NCBI RefSeq assembly: GCF_030285925.1
Contig: NZ_CP127251.1
Coordinates: 1,736,001 to 1,800,000, forward strand
DNA: 64,000 nucleotides
Direction of reading: 5' to 3'
DNA from: Devosia sp. YIM 151766
Lineage (GTDB): Bacteria > Pseudomonadota > Alphaproteobacteria > Rhizobiales > Devosiaceae
The notes beneath the pieces were generated by a model that saw only the letters and a program-made list of their open reading frames with translations, ran no database searches and was not told the DNA's origin. The translations under genes and the position numbers were made by a program. Positions 56,118 through 64,000 of this stretch are shown here, in pieces; position 1 is the stretch's first letter; each line of letters opens with the position of its first letter.

Positions 56118-56942
56118 TCAATTGGCGTCGTGCACCAGAACCATCTGGTCCATCACCAGGGCCGGCTGCGCGCAACCGGCCTCGCCGATGACCTTGGCCG
56201 GTACACCGGCGACGGTAACGCGCGGCGGCACCTCCTTGAGCACCACCGACCCAGCGCCGATACGGGAGCAATCGCCGATCTTGATATTGCCCAGAACCTT
56301 GGCCCCGGCCCCAATCAATACGCCATTGCCGATCTTGGGATGGCGGTCCTGGTCGGATTTGCCGGTGCCGCCCAGGGTAACGTTCTGCAACATGGAGACA
56401 TTGTCGCCGATCACCGCCGTCTCGCCGATGACGAGCCCGGTGCCATGATCGAGCATGATCCCCTTGCCCATGGCGACGGCGGGATTGATATCGACCTGGA
56501 AAACCTGGCTGGAACGGCTCTGAAGATAGAGAGCGAGGTCGCGTCGTCCGGCCTTGTGCATTGCATAGGCGAAACGATGGGTCTGGATCGCCTGATAGCC
56601 CTTGAAATAGAGCAATGGCTCCACGGCCCGATTACAGGCCGGATCGCGCTCCAGGGTGGCGGCGAGATCGACCCGCGCCGCCTCGCCGATTTCAGGATTA
56701 TCCTTGAGCGTCTCGGTCAGGGCCTGACGGATCAGGTCCGCCGAAACTTCCTCGTGATCGAGACGCGCCGCCAGGCGGTGCGCCAAGGCCGCCTCGAAAC
56801 TATCGTGGTTGAGAACATTCGACAGAACCAGATTGGCCAGCGACGGCTCGCTGTCCAGAATCTGCTGCGCACCGGCGCGCACCGCATCCCAGACAGGATC
56901 AATAGCTTGAATATAGGCAGATTTCCGGGCCGTGCCGCTCAT
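56118..56942 (-). CDS. cysE: Serine O-acetyltransferase
   Basis: This 274-residue enzyme makes O-acetylserine from serine and acetyl-CoA for cysteine synthesis. The N-terminal helical domain (DPVWDAVRAGAQQILDSEP) is followed by KGYQAIQTHRFAYAMH and a hexapeptide beta-helix: DINPAVAMGKGIMLDHGTG, MLQNVTLGGTG and GNIKIGDCSRIGAGSVVL. ATG at 56942 has GGAGAG upstream; an in-frame start at 57002 is less likely. It complements the cysD/cysNC sulfate activation genes in the window. Confidence 0.94.
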   Translation of the reverse strand: MSGTARKSAYIQAIDPVWDAVRAGAQQILDSEPSLANLVLSNVLNHDSFEAALAHRLAARLDHEEVSADLIRQALTETLKDNPEIGEAARVDLAATLERDPACNRAVEPLLYFKGYQAIQTHRFAYAMHKAGRRDLALYLQSRSSQVFQVDINPAVAMGKGIMLDHGTGLVIGETAVIGDNVSMLQNVTLGGTGKSDQDRHPKIGNGVLIGAGAKVLGNIKIGDCSRIGAGSVVLKEVPPRVTVAGVPAKVIGEAGCAQPALVMDQMVLVHDAN

Positions 56943-57023
56943 GGCATCGCTCTCCGCTTCATCGACAAAGCACGATATAGGACAGATCGTTCCATAAAAC
57001 AAAGCCTCAGCGAACCAATTGGT

Positions 57024-57794
57024 TCACGAATGGGTAGTTGCGGGAAATGTCCTGCCCAGAAATTCCAGCGTGGCTTCCTTGAACACCCGGTCGCCGGTTG
57101 CGCGCATGTGGTCGCGCCTGGGAATGACCACGGCCTCGCCCTGCGGCAGGAGTTCGGCCAGCGTCTCGGGGCGGCCAGCCATCTCGTCGGCCTCACCGAC
57201 CGCCACCAATACCGGCACGTCGATGCGTCGGACATCGGCGCGCGCCATGGGCTGGCGAGAGGTTTCCATGCAGGCGGCCAAGGCTTCGCGGTCCGAGCCG
57301 GTATGGTCGGCGAAAATGCGGAATTGCCGGGCGGTGGGATGGGTGAGATCCGATAGCGCCGGGGCCCGCAGGCCGGCAATGATGTCGTTGCCATCGGTCA
57401 GACCATTGACGAGATTCATGCCCATGCCCCCGAAAATGGCGGCAGCGACGCGCTCGGGATGGGAGAAGGCCATGAAGGCGGCGATCCGTGCGCCCATGGA
57501 ATAGCCCAATACCGCGGCGCGCTCGATGCCGAGATGATCGAGCAGCGCAATGGCGTCCTCGGCCATCTGGATGGGATAATAGAGTTCAGGATCGTGCGGC
57601 TTGTCCGACCGGCCGTGACCGCGATTGTCGAGCGTGATGGCCTGATAGCCCGCGCCGTTCAGTGTCTCGATCCAACCGGTATCGATCCAATTGACCTTGC
57701 CACTCGAGGCGAAGCCGTGAACGCATAGGACCGGCGCGCCGGCGCCGTGAACGTCATAGGCGAGCGACAGACCGGAAGTGGAGAAAGTGGGCAT
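57024..57794 (-). CDS. Alpha/beta hydrolase
   Basis: This 256-residue soluble hydrolase has LCVHGFASS (oxyanion loop), LDNRGHGRSDKP, the nucleophile serine in VLGYSMGARIA, an acid in VGEADEMAG and His in RRDHMRATGD. Relatives include esterases, 3-oxoadipate enol-lactonase-like enzymes and haloperoxidases; the substrate cannot be chosen. ATG at 57794 has AGGA upstream. It lies 81 bp downstream of the cysE start region on the same strand. Confidence 0.88.
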   Translation of the reverse strand: MPTFSTSGLSLAYDVHGAGAPVLCVHGFASSGKVNWIDTGWIETLNGAGYQAITLDNRGHGRSDKPHDPELYYPIQMAEDAIALLDHLGIERAAVLGYSMGARIAAFMAFSHPERVAAAIFGGMGMNLVNGLTDGNDIIAGLRAPALSDLTHPTARQFRIFADHTGSDREALAACMETSRQPMARADVRRIDVPVLVAVGEADEMAGRPETLAELLPQGEAVVIPRRDHMRATGDRVFKEATLEFLGRTFPATTHS

Positions 57795-57934
57795 AAGCGA
57801 TCCTGCTGGTGACGGGTTTGGGTTTTGCGGCTTCAATCGGCAAAATCAAGGACAATCGGCCGCTGCCTTTGCCCTTTTCTTGCCCGGGTGGTTTGGCTAT
57901 GGTCGCGCCGATTTCAACAATCCAGGTTCCGATC

Positions 57935-58180
57935 ATGGCCCACGGTTCGATCCCGCATTTTCACAACACCGAAGGCCTGCGTTCCATCGAGGTCGGGTCC
58001 AAGGAATTCATGTGCATCGGCGCCCTGCCCCCCTTCGATCATCCCCATATCTTCATCGACATGGGCAAAGACAATGAGGTCGTCTGCTCTTATTGCTCGA
58101 CGCTTTACGTCTATAAGGCAGAACTCGGCGCCGGTCATGCCAACCCGGCCTCCGCCATTTTCCGGGCCTATGCCGCCTGA
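57935..58180 (+). CDS. Zinc-finger domain protein (zf-CHCC, NDUFS6-like)
   Basis: This 81-residue protein contains FMCIGALPPFDHPHIFIDMG and VVCSYCSTLYVYKA, the CHCC zinc-binding pattern shared with the mitochondrial complex I subunit NDUFS6. In Alphaproteobacteria such proteins are associated with complex I assembly. The ATG at 57935 is chosen over ATG 57899 because family members start near MAHGSIPHF. It is eight bases before the monooxygenase gene, so cotranscription is likely. Confidence 0.85.
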   Translation: MAHGSIPHFHNTEGLRSIEVGSKEFMCIGALPPFDHPHIFIDMGKDNEVVCSYCSTLYVYKAELGAGHANPASAIFRAYAA

Positions 58181-58188
58181 GTGATGCC

Positions 58189-59361
58189 ATGCCCGCCACG
58201 GGCCGCAATTATATCATCGCCGGAGCCGGCATTGCCGGCATGACGCTGGCCCTCGCCCTGGCGAAATTCGGCGCCAATATCCTGGTGCTCGAGCGCAGCC
58301 CCCATATGCACGAATTCGGCGCGGGACTGCAAATCAGCCCCAATGCCCGTCATTGTCTCGACCGATTGGGGCTGAGCGCGGCGCTGGACGCGGTGAGTCT
58401 GGAACCCGAGGCGCTCGATCTCTACCCGCAAGGCAGCCAGAGCACTCCCATGAGCATGGAGCTGGGCGCCATCATGCGCGAGCGGTTCGGCGCGCCCTAT
58501 GCGGTGATGCACCGGGCGGACCTGGCCGACTTGCTCTACAAGGCCTGCCGGCGCTTCGCCAATATCGATATTCTGTTCGGCGTGCGGCACTGGGACGTGG
58601 TTTCCCACGCCCGCGGCGTCACCGTGGCCATCGACGAGGCCGATGGGCAAAGCCGCACCAGCCGCGCCCACGCATTCATTGGCGCCGATGGCGTTCATTC
58701 GCCGACCCGGCGGGGCATGCTGGCAGGGCCGGAGGCGCATTTCGGCAATCGAATCGCCTGGCGCGCGCTGGTTCCCCTCGATCTCGTCTCCGGACAGATC
58801 GCGCCGGACCGGGTCTCCGTGTTTTTCGGCGCCGGTTTTCATCTGGTCTGCTATCCCCTGCCATCCCGGCGACAAGCCAATCTGGCGCTCTTCATGCCCG
58901 CCGCGACGCAGGAGCCGCAAGGCCAGCCTCGTCCTTCCGGCACCGGAGCCAGGGCAGGCGCAATTCTGACCGCGGCCGGGAGCGGCTGGACGCCATGGCC
59001 GTTATTCACGGTCGAGACTTCCATCTGGCATCGGTCCAATATCGGCCTGATCGGCGATGCCGCCCACGCCATGGTGCCGTTCCAGGCGCAGGGCGCCGCC
59101 ATGGGAATCGAGGACGCGACCATCCTCGCGCCACTTTTGGTGGAGACGAAAGGCGCTGAAGACGCGTTTGCCCGTTATGCGGCGCTTCGGCAAGCCAGGG
59201 TGAAACGGGTCGCCGCCTTGTCTGCGCAGAATGGCCGGATTTTCCACCTGCCATGGCCACTGAGCCTGGCGCGAGACGCCACGATCTCGGCGCAGGGACC
59301 ACGGGCGCATCTGCGGCGGCTGAATTGGATTTACGACTACAAGGCCGACGCAATCTCTTAG
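58189..59361 (+). CDS. FAD-dependent monooxygenase (salicylate hydroxylase/UbiH-like)
   Basis: This 390-residue class A flavoprotein has the Rossmann motif IIAGAGIAGMTLALALA, the DG motif FIGADGVHSPTRR and the FAD-ribityl motif LIGDAAHAMVPFQAQGAAMGIEDA. It hydroxylates an aromatic or similar ring with NAD(P)H and O2. Salicylate-type and ubiquinone-type enzymes look alike at this level, so the substrate is open. Confidence 0.88.
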   Translation: MPATGRNYIIAGAGIAGMTLALALAKFGANILVLERSPHMHEFGAGLQISPNARHCLDRLGLSAALDAVSLEPEALDLYPQGSQSTPMSMELGAIMRERFGAPYAVMHRADLADLLYKACRRFANIDILFGVRHWDVVSHARGVTVAIDEADGQSRTSRAHAFIGADGVHSPTRRGMLAGPEAHFGNRIAWRALVPLDLVSGQIAPDRVSVFFGAGFHLVCYPLPSRRQANLALFMPAATQEPQGQPRPSGTGARAGAILTAAGSGWTPWPLFTVETSIWHRSNIGLIGDAAHAMVPFQAQGAAMGIEDATILAPLLVETKGAEDAFARYAALRQARVKRVAALSAQNGRIFHLPWPLSLARDATISAQGPRAHLRRLNWIYDYKADAIS

Positions 59362-59442
59362 CCGGCCTTGCTTTGCCGGGCTGGGGCGTGTCAATTGCAG
59401 CGAGCCCCCGGAGCGGGACAAGAAAAAGGTTCGAACCACCGC

Positions 59443-60777
59443 ATGCAAGCTGCGATCCGCTCCAAACTGACCCTGGCCTGTATCCTCACCACCATCCTGC
59501 TCGACATGATCGGCGTGGGCATCATCGTGCCCGTTTTGCCCGAATTGCTGGAGGATCTGACCGGTGGCAGCGTGGCGGAAGCGGCGGTTATCGGCGGCTA
59601 TCTGGTCTTCGCCTATGCCTTCATGCAATTCGTGTTTTCGCCGGTCCTGGGCAATCTGTCCGACCGCTTCGGGCGGCGGCCGGTATTACTGCTGTCGCTG
59701 CTCGGCCTGACCTTCGATTACCTGATGATGTCGATCGCGCCCTTCGTCTGGTATCTCTTCATCGGCCGCATCATCGCCGGCATTGCCGGGGCGGCTTTGG
59801 CGACGGCGACCGCCTATATGGCCGACATCACCCCGCCCCATAAACGTACGCATCGCTTCGGCCTGATCGGCGCGGCCTTCGGGCTGGGCTTCATCATCGG
59901 TCCGGTGATCGGCGGCGAGCTCGGTGAGATCGGCCCCCGCGTGCCGTTCTTTGCCGCCGCCGGCCTCGCCTTCGCCAATTTCCTCTTCGGCCTGCTGGTG
60001 CTGCCGGAAAGCCTGCCCAAAACCTCGCGCCGCAAATTCGATATCCGCCGGGCCAATCCGCTTGGCGCGGTCTTGGCGCTGAAGAAATACCCCTCGGTGT
60101 TGTGGCTGCTGGGCGTATTGTTCTTCTTCCAGCTCTCGGCCCAGGCGCTGCCGACGGTGTTCAGCTACTTCACCGTCGAAATGTTCAATTTCACCTCATC
60201 GACCATCGGCCGCACCCTTGGCGCGTTCGGATTGGGCTTCGCCATCAGCCAGGCCGTGCTGGCCGGCCCGCTGTCCCGCGGCATCGGCGAACCGGCCGTG
60301 GCCATGATCGGGCTGCTGGCCGCCATGGCGGCCTTTGCCGGCGTCGCCTTCTCCAGCGATGTGTACCAGCTTTATCTGTTCATCATGGTGGGCACGGTCA
60401 GCGGCCTGGCGCCGCCGGCGATCAACGGGGTGCTGTCGCGGCAGGTGCCGGACAACAGCCAGGGCGAATTGCAGGGGGCGGTGAACGCCGCCAGCTCGCT
60501 GGCGACCATTATCGGACCGCTGGCGGCCACGCAGATCTTTTCCTATTACACTACCTCGCCCGGCGCGCATGGCTACTTTCCCGGCGCTCCCTTCATTGCC
60601 GCCAGCGCCAGCGTGACCATGGCCCTGCTGCTCTTCGCCTTCACCGCCTGGCGGTTCGAGCTGAGCCGTCGCCCCAGCATTGCCGACCACCCGCAGGCGC
60701 CCGAAATGCCGCCGCCGGGCCAGGTACGCATCGCCCCGATAGAAGATGACCGCGATAACGATCCGCGCCGCCGCTGA
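59443..60777 (+). CDS. MFS transporter, TetA-like drug exporter
   Basis: This 444-residue inner-membrane protein has about twelve hydrophobic segments. It contains MFS motif A in GNLSDRFGRRPVLLLSL, an acidic residue in helix 1 (LLDMIGVGIIVPVLP) and GPVIGG in helix 5. The arrangement is that of TetA-type 12-helix exporters. The substrate is unknown; resistance cannot be predicted from sequence alone. A GNAT gene overlaps its 3' end by 32 bp. Confidence 0.87.
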   Translation: MQAAIRSKLTLACILTTILLDMIGVGIIVPVLPELLEDLTGGSVAEAAVIGGYLVFAYAFMQFVFSPVLGNLSDRFGRRPVLLLSLLGLTFDYLMMSIAPFVWYLFIGRIIAGIAGAALATATAYMADITPPHKRTHRFGLIGAAFGLGFIIGPVIGGELGEIGPRVPFFAAAGLAFANFLFGLLVLPESLPKTSRRKFDIRRANPLGAVLALKKYPSVLWLLGVLFFFQLSAQALPTVFSYFTVEMFNFTSSTIGRTLGAFGLGFAISQAVLAGPLSRGIGEPAVAMIGLLAAMAAFAGVAFSSDVYQLYLFIMVGTVSGLAPPAINGVLSRQVPDNSQGELQGAVNAASSLATIIGPLAATQIFSYYTTSPGAHGYFPGAPFIAASASVTMALLLFAFTAWRFELSRRPSIADHPQAPEMPPPGQVRIAPIEDDRDNDPRRR

Positions 60778-61237
60778 CGCCGACTGGCCCGCCATCCTCG
60801 CCATCGTCAAGCCGGTCCTGGCGGCGGGCGAGACCTATGCGATCGACCGCGATCTGGATGACGAGGGCGTCCGCGCCTATTGGCTGATGCCCGCGCATGA
60901 AGTGTTTGTGGCGGAGCTGGATGGACGCGTCATCGGCACCTATTACCTGATGCCCAATCAACGTGGCGGCGGTGTGCATGTGGCCAATTGCGGCTACATG
61001 ACCGCGCCGGAAGCCCGCGGCAAGGGTGTGGCCCGCGCCATGGGTCTGCATTCGCTACAGCGCGCCCGGGATCGCGGTTTTCGGGCCATGCAGTTCAACC
61101 ACGTGGTGTCAAGCAATGCAGGCGCGGTGGCGCTGTGGAAGAAGCTCGGTTTCGAGATCGTCGGCACCCTACCCCATGCCTTCAATCACCCCGTCCACGG
61201 ATATGTGGACGCCTATGTGATGTTCCGCGAGCTATAG
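60746..61237 (+). CDS. GNAT family N-acetyltransferase
   Basis: This 163-residue acetyl-CoA-dependent enzyme has IRAAADADWPAILAIVKPV, the acetyl-CoA loop YMTAPEARGKGVARAMG and SSNAGAVALWKKLGFEIVG. GNAT proteins acetylate amines on small molecules or proteins; the substrate is not readable. The start overlaps the transporter gene by 32 bp, so the two are cotranscribed. A drug export and acetylation pairing is possible but unproven. Confidence 0.87.
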   Translation: MTAITIRAAADADWPAILAIVKPVLAAGETYAIDRDLDDEGVRAYWLMPAHEVFVAELDGRVIGTYYLMPNQRGGGVHVANCGYMTAPEARGKGVARAMGLHSLQRARDRGFRAMQFNHVVSSNAGAVALWKKLGFEIVGTLPHAFNHPVHGYVDAYVMFREL

Positions 61238-61242
61238 CAACG

Positions 61243-61269
61243 AAAAGCCCCGCCGAAGCGGGGCTTTTT
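61243..61269. terminator. Bidirectional Rho-independent terminator
   Basis: AAAAGCCCCG (61243-61252) pairs with CGGGGCTTTT (61259-61268) around CCGAAG. A-rich and T-rich flanks give U-tracts on both strands. It lies exactly between the GNAT gene and the convergent gnd gene. Confidence 0.9.
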
Positions 61270-61278
61270 AATTGGAAC

Positions 61279-62697
61279 TTACTTGCCCAGCGTCGACGGC
61301 CAGGTGCCGTGCAGGCCCGTCCCGCGTCCTTCGATTTCGAAGCCATGGGCGCCGAAGAAGTCGCGCTGGCCCTGGATCAGGTTGGCGGTGCCCTGGGCCT
61401 GGCGGTAGCTGTCGAAATAGCTCAGCGCGGCCGAGAGGCAGATCATCGGGAATTCGCCGATGGCGGCGGCGGCAACCACCTTGCGCAGGCTCGGGTGCGC
61501 GTCCTTCATGATGGTGACGAAATCCGGCACCACCAGCAGATTGACGGCCTCGCCCTTGGCATAGGCCGACGCCATCTGGTCGAGGAAGCGCGAGCGGATG
61601 ATGCAACCGGCGCGCCAGATCTTGGCGATGGTGGCCAGCGGCAGCGCCCAGCCGTTTTCTTCCGAGGCCCTGGCGATCACCGCGAAGCCCTGGGCATAGG
61701 ACACGATCTTGCCGGCCAGCAGCGCCTTTTCGAGATCTTCCAGCGTCACATCCGTCCGGGCGCGGTTCGGCTTGCCATAAATGGCTTCGGCCGCGACGCG
61801 CTCATCCTTGCGCGAGGAGATGGAGCGGGCCGCCACGGCGCCCTCAATGGCGGTGGCGGGCACGCCCATCTGCTGGGCGACGATGGCGGACCAGACGCCG
61901 GTGCCCTTCTGGCCGGCCTTGTCGAGGATCAGGTCGACCAGCGGTTTGCCGGTTTCGCCATCGACGGCGTCCAGAACATGGCCGGTGATTTCGATGAGAT
62001 AGGAATTGAGCGGCCCCTTGTTCCATTCCTTGAAGACTTCGGCGCAAGCCTTTGGTGACATGCCCAGACCATCGCGCATCACGCCATAAACTTCGGCGAT
62101 CATCTGCATGTCGCCATATTCGATGCCATTGTGGATGGTCTTGACGAAGTGGCCGGCGCCGCCTTCGCCGAGATAGGCGCAGCAGCTTTCGCCATTGAAC
62201 TGGGCGGCGATGGCGGTCAGCACCGCCTCGGCATTGTGCCATTGTTCCTTGGAGCCGCCGACCATGATCGAGGGACCATGGCGGGCCCCCTCCTCGCCGC
62301 CGGACACGCCGACGCCGAGATAGCCGATATTCTTGGGCTTGAGATAATCGAAACGCCGCTGGGTATCGGTGAACAGCGAATTGCCGCATTCGATGATGGC
62401 ATCGCCCGGTTGCAGATGCGGCAAGAGCTGTTCGATCATGTCGTCGACCGGCTTGCCGGCCTTGACCATGATGATGATCGAGCGCGGCGCCTTCACACTC
62501 TGGACGAAATCGGCCAGGTCGTATTTCGGGATGGTCCGCTCCGACAGCCCCTGCGCCTTGGCTTCTGCGACGAATTCATCGATGCGGCCCGAGGAGCGGT
62601 TGTGAACGGCGATCGTGTAGCCTTTCTCCGCAATGTTGAGCGCAAGATTGGAACCCATCACCGCCAGGCCGATCAGGCCGATATCCGCAGTCGACAT
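61279..62697 (-). CDS. gnd: 6-phosphogluconate dehydrogenase (decarboxylating)
   Basis: This 472-residue enzyme converts 6-phosphogluconate to ribulose 5-phosphate with NADP in the oxidative pentose phosphate pathway. It shows IGLAVMGSNLALNIAEKGY, GVSGGEEGARHGPSIMVGG, catalytic Lys in GHFVKTIHNGIEYGDMQ, and C-terminal RAGCIIRSRFL. ATG at 62697 has AGAAGGA upstream. It is divergent from the gluconate 5-dehydrogenase/gntK pair. Confidence 0.96.
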   Translation of the reverse strand: MSTADIGLIGLAVMGSNLALNIAEKGYTIAVHNRSSGRIDEFVAEAKAQGLSERTIPKYDLADFVQSVKAPRSIIIMVKAGKPVDDMIEQLLPHLQPGDAIIECGNSLFTDTQRRFDYLKPKNIGYLGVGVSGGEEGARHGPSIMVGGSKEQWHNAEAVLTAIAAQFNGESCCAYLGEGGAGHFVKTIHNGIEYGDMQMIAEVYGVMRDGLGMSPKACAEVFKEWNKGPLNSYLIEITGHVLDAVDGETGKPLVDLILDKAGQKGTGVWSAIVAQQMGVPATAIEGAVAARSISSRKDERVAAEAIYGKPNRARTDVTLEDLEKALLAGKIVSYAQGFAVIARASEENGWALPLATIAKIWRAGCIIRSRFLDQMASAYAKGEAVNLLVVPDFVTIMKDAHPSLRKVVAAAAIGEFPMICLSAALSYFDSYRQAQGTANLIQGQRDFFGAHGFEIEGRGTGLHGTWPSTLGK

Positions 62698-62908
62698 CCG
62701 CAAAGTCCTTCTGAAATCGTCGTATCCTGCCCGCCGATACAGCGCGCATGGCGGCAGAATGACCACAATCTCCCCGGCAAAGGAAGGGCGAATTGCGCAA
62801 ATGCCGACCGATTTGCACCGCTTGTATGGAAGTTCGCCGACAAGCCTTGCCTCGGAATCGCTGCTGAACTAACAAGCGGGGACGGCAGTTTCAGGATTAT
62901 GGGACGAC

Positions 62909-63679
62909 ATGAGCAAGCCATCTCCCTTCGACCTGACTGGACGCCTCGCGCTGGTCACCGGATCCAGCCGAGGCCTTGGCTTCGCCATGGCCAGGGCATT
63001 GGGCCAGGCCGGCGCGAAGCTGATCCTCAACGGACGCGATAATTCCGCCTTGGGCAATGCTGCCGCGGACTTGGCCGAACAGGGCTTCGAGGTCAGCGCC
63101 ATGGCCTTCGACGTCACCAGCCGCGACAGCATCGATGCGGCCATTGCTCATGTCGAGGACGAGATCGGGCCGATCGATATTCTGGTCAACAATGCCGGCA
63201 TGCAGTTCCGCAGCGCCTTGGAGGCATTTCCGCCGGACAAGTTCGACCAGGTGGTCAACACCAATCTCACCTCGGTGTTCAACGTTTCCCAGCCGGTGGC
63301 GCGGCACATGATTTCGCGCGGACGCGGCAAGATCATCAATATCTGTTCGCTGCTGGCCGAGCTTTCCCGCCCCTCCATCGCCCCCTATGCGGCGACCAAG
63401 GGCGCGGTGGCCAACCTCACGCGCGGCATGGCGGTCGACTGGGCCAAGCACGGTCTCAACGTCAATGGCATTGCCCCGGGCTATTTTGCCACCGAGATGA
63501 ACGAGGCGCTGCTCAACGATGAGAAATTCAATTCTTGGATAGAAAGCCGCACGCCCATGGGCCGCTGGGGGCAGCCTGAAGAACTGGGCGGGGCCGCCGT
63601 GTTCCTCGCCTCCGATGCATCCCGTTTTGTTAATGGACACATTCTCTATGTCGACGGCGCCTTCACAGCCACAGTCTGA
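62909..63679 (+). CDS. Gluconate 5-dehydrogenase-like SDR
   Basis: This 256-residue classical SDR has TGSSRGLGFAMARALGQAG, NNAGMQFRSALE, catalytic Ser in INICSLLAEL and Tyr/Lys in YAATKGAVANLTRGMAVDWA, then GYFATEMNE. It closely follows the pattern of gluconate 5-dehydrogenases (IdnO/Gno), which interconvert gluconate and 5-ketogluconate. The gluconokinase gene overlaps its 3' end, which supports the assignment. Confidence 0.88.
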   Translation: MSKPSPFDLTGRLALVTGSSRGLGFAMARALGQAGAKLILNGRDNSALGNAAADLAEQGFEVSAMAFDVTSRDSIDAAIAHVEDEIGPIDILVNNAGMQFRSALEAFPPDKFDQVVNTNLTSVFNVSQPVARHMISRGRGKIINICSLLAELSRPSIAPYAATKGAVANLTRGMAVDWAKHGLNVNGIAPGYFATEMNEALLNDEKFNSWIESRTPMGRWGQPEELGGAAVFLASDASRFVNGHILYVDGAFTATV

Positions 63680-64000
63680 ACCTGCCCGTATCATCATCGT
63701 GATGGGCGTATCCTCTTCCGGCAAATCCACGATCGGCGCGGCCCTGAGCCGGGCGCTGCATGCGCCGTTTCTGGATGGGGACCAATATCACCCGGAAGCC
63801 AATGTCGAGAAAATGCGGGCCGGCACACCGCTGACCGATGCCGACCGCTGGCCCTGGCTGGAGGTGCACGCTGCGGCGCTGAAACAGGCCTCGCAGAAAA
63901 AAGGCGTGGCCGTTGGCGCCAGTTCGGCCCTGAAAAAGGCCTATCGGGATTTCATCACCGAACAGGCCGGCGAGCCGGTGCTGTTCGTCTATCTCGACGG
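63648..64000 (+). CDS. gntK: Gluconokinase (3' end outside window)
   Basis: About 117 residues are present, starting MSTAPSQPQSEPARII. The P-loop IVMGVSSSGKSTIGAALS and the gluconokinase-type FLDGDQYHPEANVEKMRAG, TPLTDADRWPWLE follow. The enzyme phosphorylates gluconate to 6-phosphogluconate, the substrate of gnd. The start overlaps the upstream dehydrogenase by 32 bp in another frame. The C-terminal third lies beyond the window. Confidence 0.93.
   Translation, partial: MSTAPSQPQSEPARIIIVMGVSSSGKSTIGAALSRALHAPFLDGDQYHPEANVEKMRAGTPLTDADRWPWLEVHAAALKQASQKKGVAVGASSALKKAYRDFITEQAGEPVLFVYLD

Overview
The window is GC-rich, densely packed chromosomal DNA from an alphaproteobacterium, most likely a Hyphomicrobiales member close to Devosia. 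This is inferred from the proteins: DUF2336, DUF3126, BTLCP (bacterial transglutaminase-like cysteine proteinase), PAS_5, tandem PilZ, an NDUFS6-like zinc finger, and a spike-base protein of the Rhodobacter gene-transfer-agent type. No database search was possible. No rRNA, CRISPR array, intact insertion sequence or transposase was seen.

Layout. (1) 1-4.6 kb: a partial membrane-anchored protein, tRNA-Gly(TCC), tRNA-Tyr(GTA), then a small accessory stretch (alpha/beta hydrolase, DUF2165 protein, wreck of a higBA toxin-antitoxin pair) before rlmB. (2) 4.6-7.5 kb: polysaccharide deacetylase lipoprotein, UPF0178 protein and frmA. (3) 7.8-12.7 kb: xylFHG-type sugar ABC transporter with a divergent ROK repressor. 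(4) 12.7-15.5 kb: cysD-cysNC sulfate activation, with a frameshift in cysD. (5) 15.8-22.9 kb: tRNA-Thr(TGT), EamA exporter, a denD-like/SDR pair, quinone-dependent D-lactate dehydrogenase, nadK and a DUF2336 protein.

(6) 23-42.3 kb: a fucose-containing exopolysaccharide locus. It has manC, gmd and fcl for GDP-sugars, five glycosyltransferases, an acetyltransferase, Wzx and Wzy, a BY-kinase/Wzz-like co-polymerase, a WcaJ/ExoY-type initiating transferase, a phosphomannomutase family enzyme and a lytic transglycosylase. Ten minus-strand genes (26.5-37.3 kb) overlap at every junction and must form one operon. Between manC and that operon lie two genes resembling gene-transfer-agent head spikes (spike base plus an SGNH-hydrolase fibre). 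In Rhodobacter such spikes bind the cell capsule, so this placement is the most notable feature of the window.

(7) 42.4-64 kb: mostly core genes. They include a nitroreductase, two exported proteins of unknown function, arfB, thrS, yidD with an Fe-S scaffold gene, folE-hisI, rhomboid, PAS, PilZ and BTLCP proteins, cysE, a hydrolase, a flavin monooxygenase, an MFS exporter with a GNAT, and a gluconate/pentose-phosphate set (gnd, gluconate 5-dehydrogenase, gntK running off the end). Two families of intergenic palindromic repeats are scattered through the window. Several junctions carry strong hairpins, including an intercistronic xylF/xylH stem-loop and a terminator-like hairpin in the leader of the BY-kinase gene.
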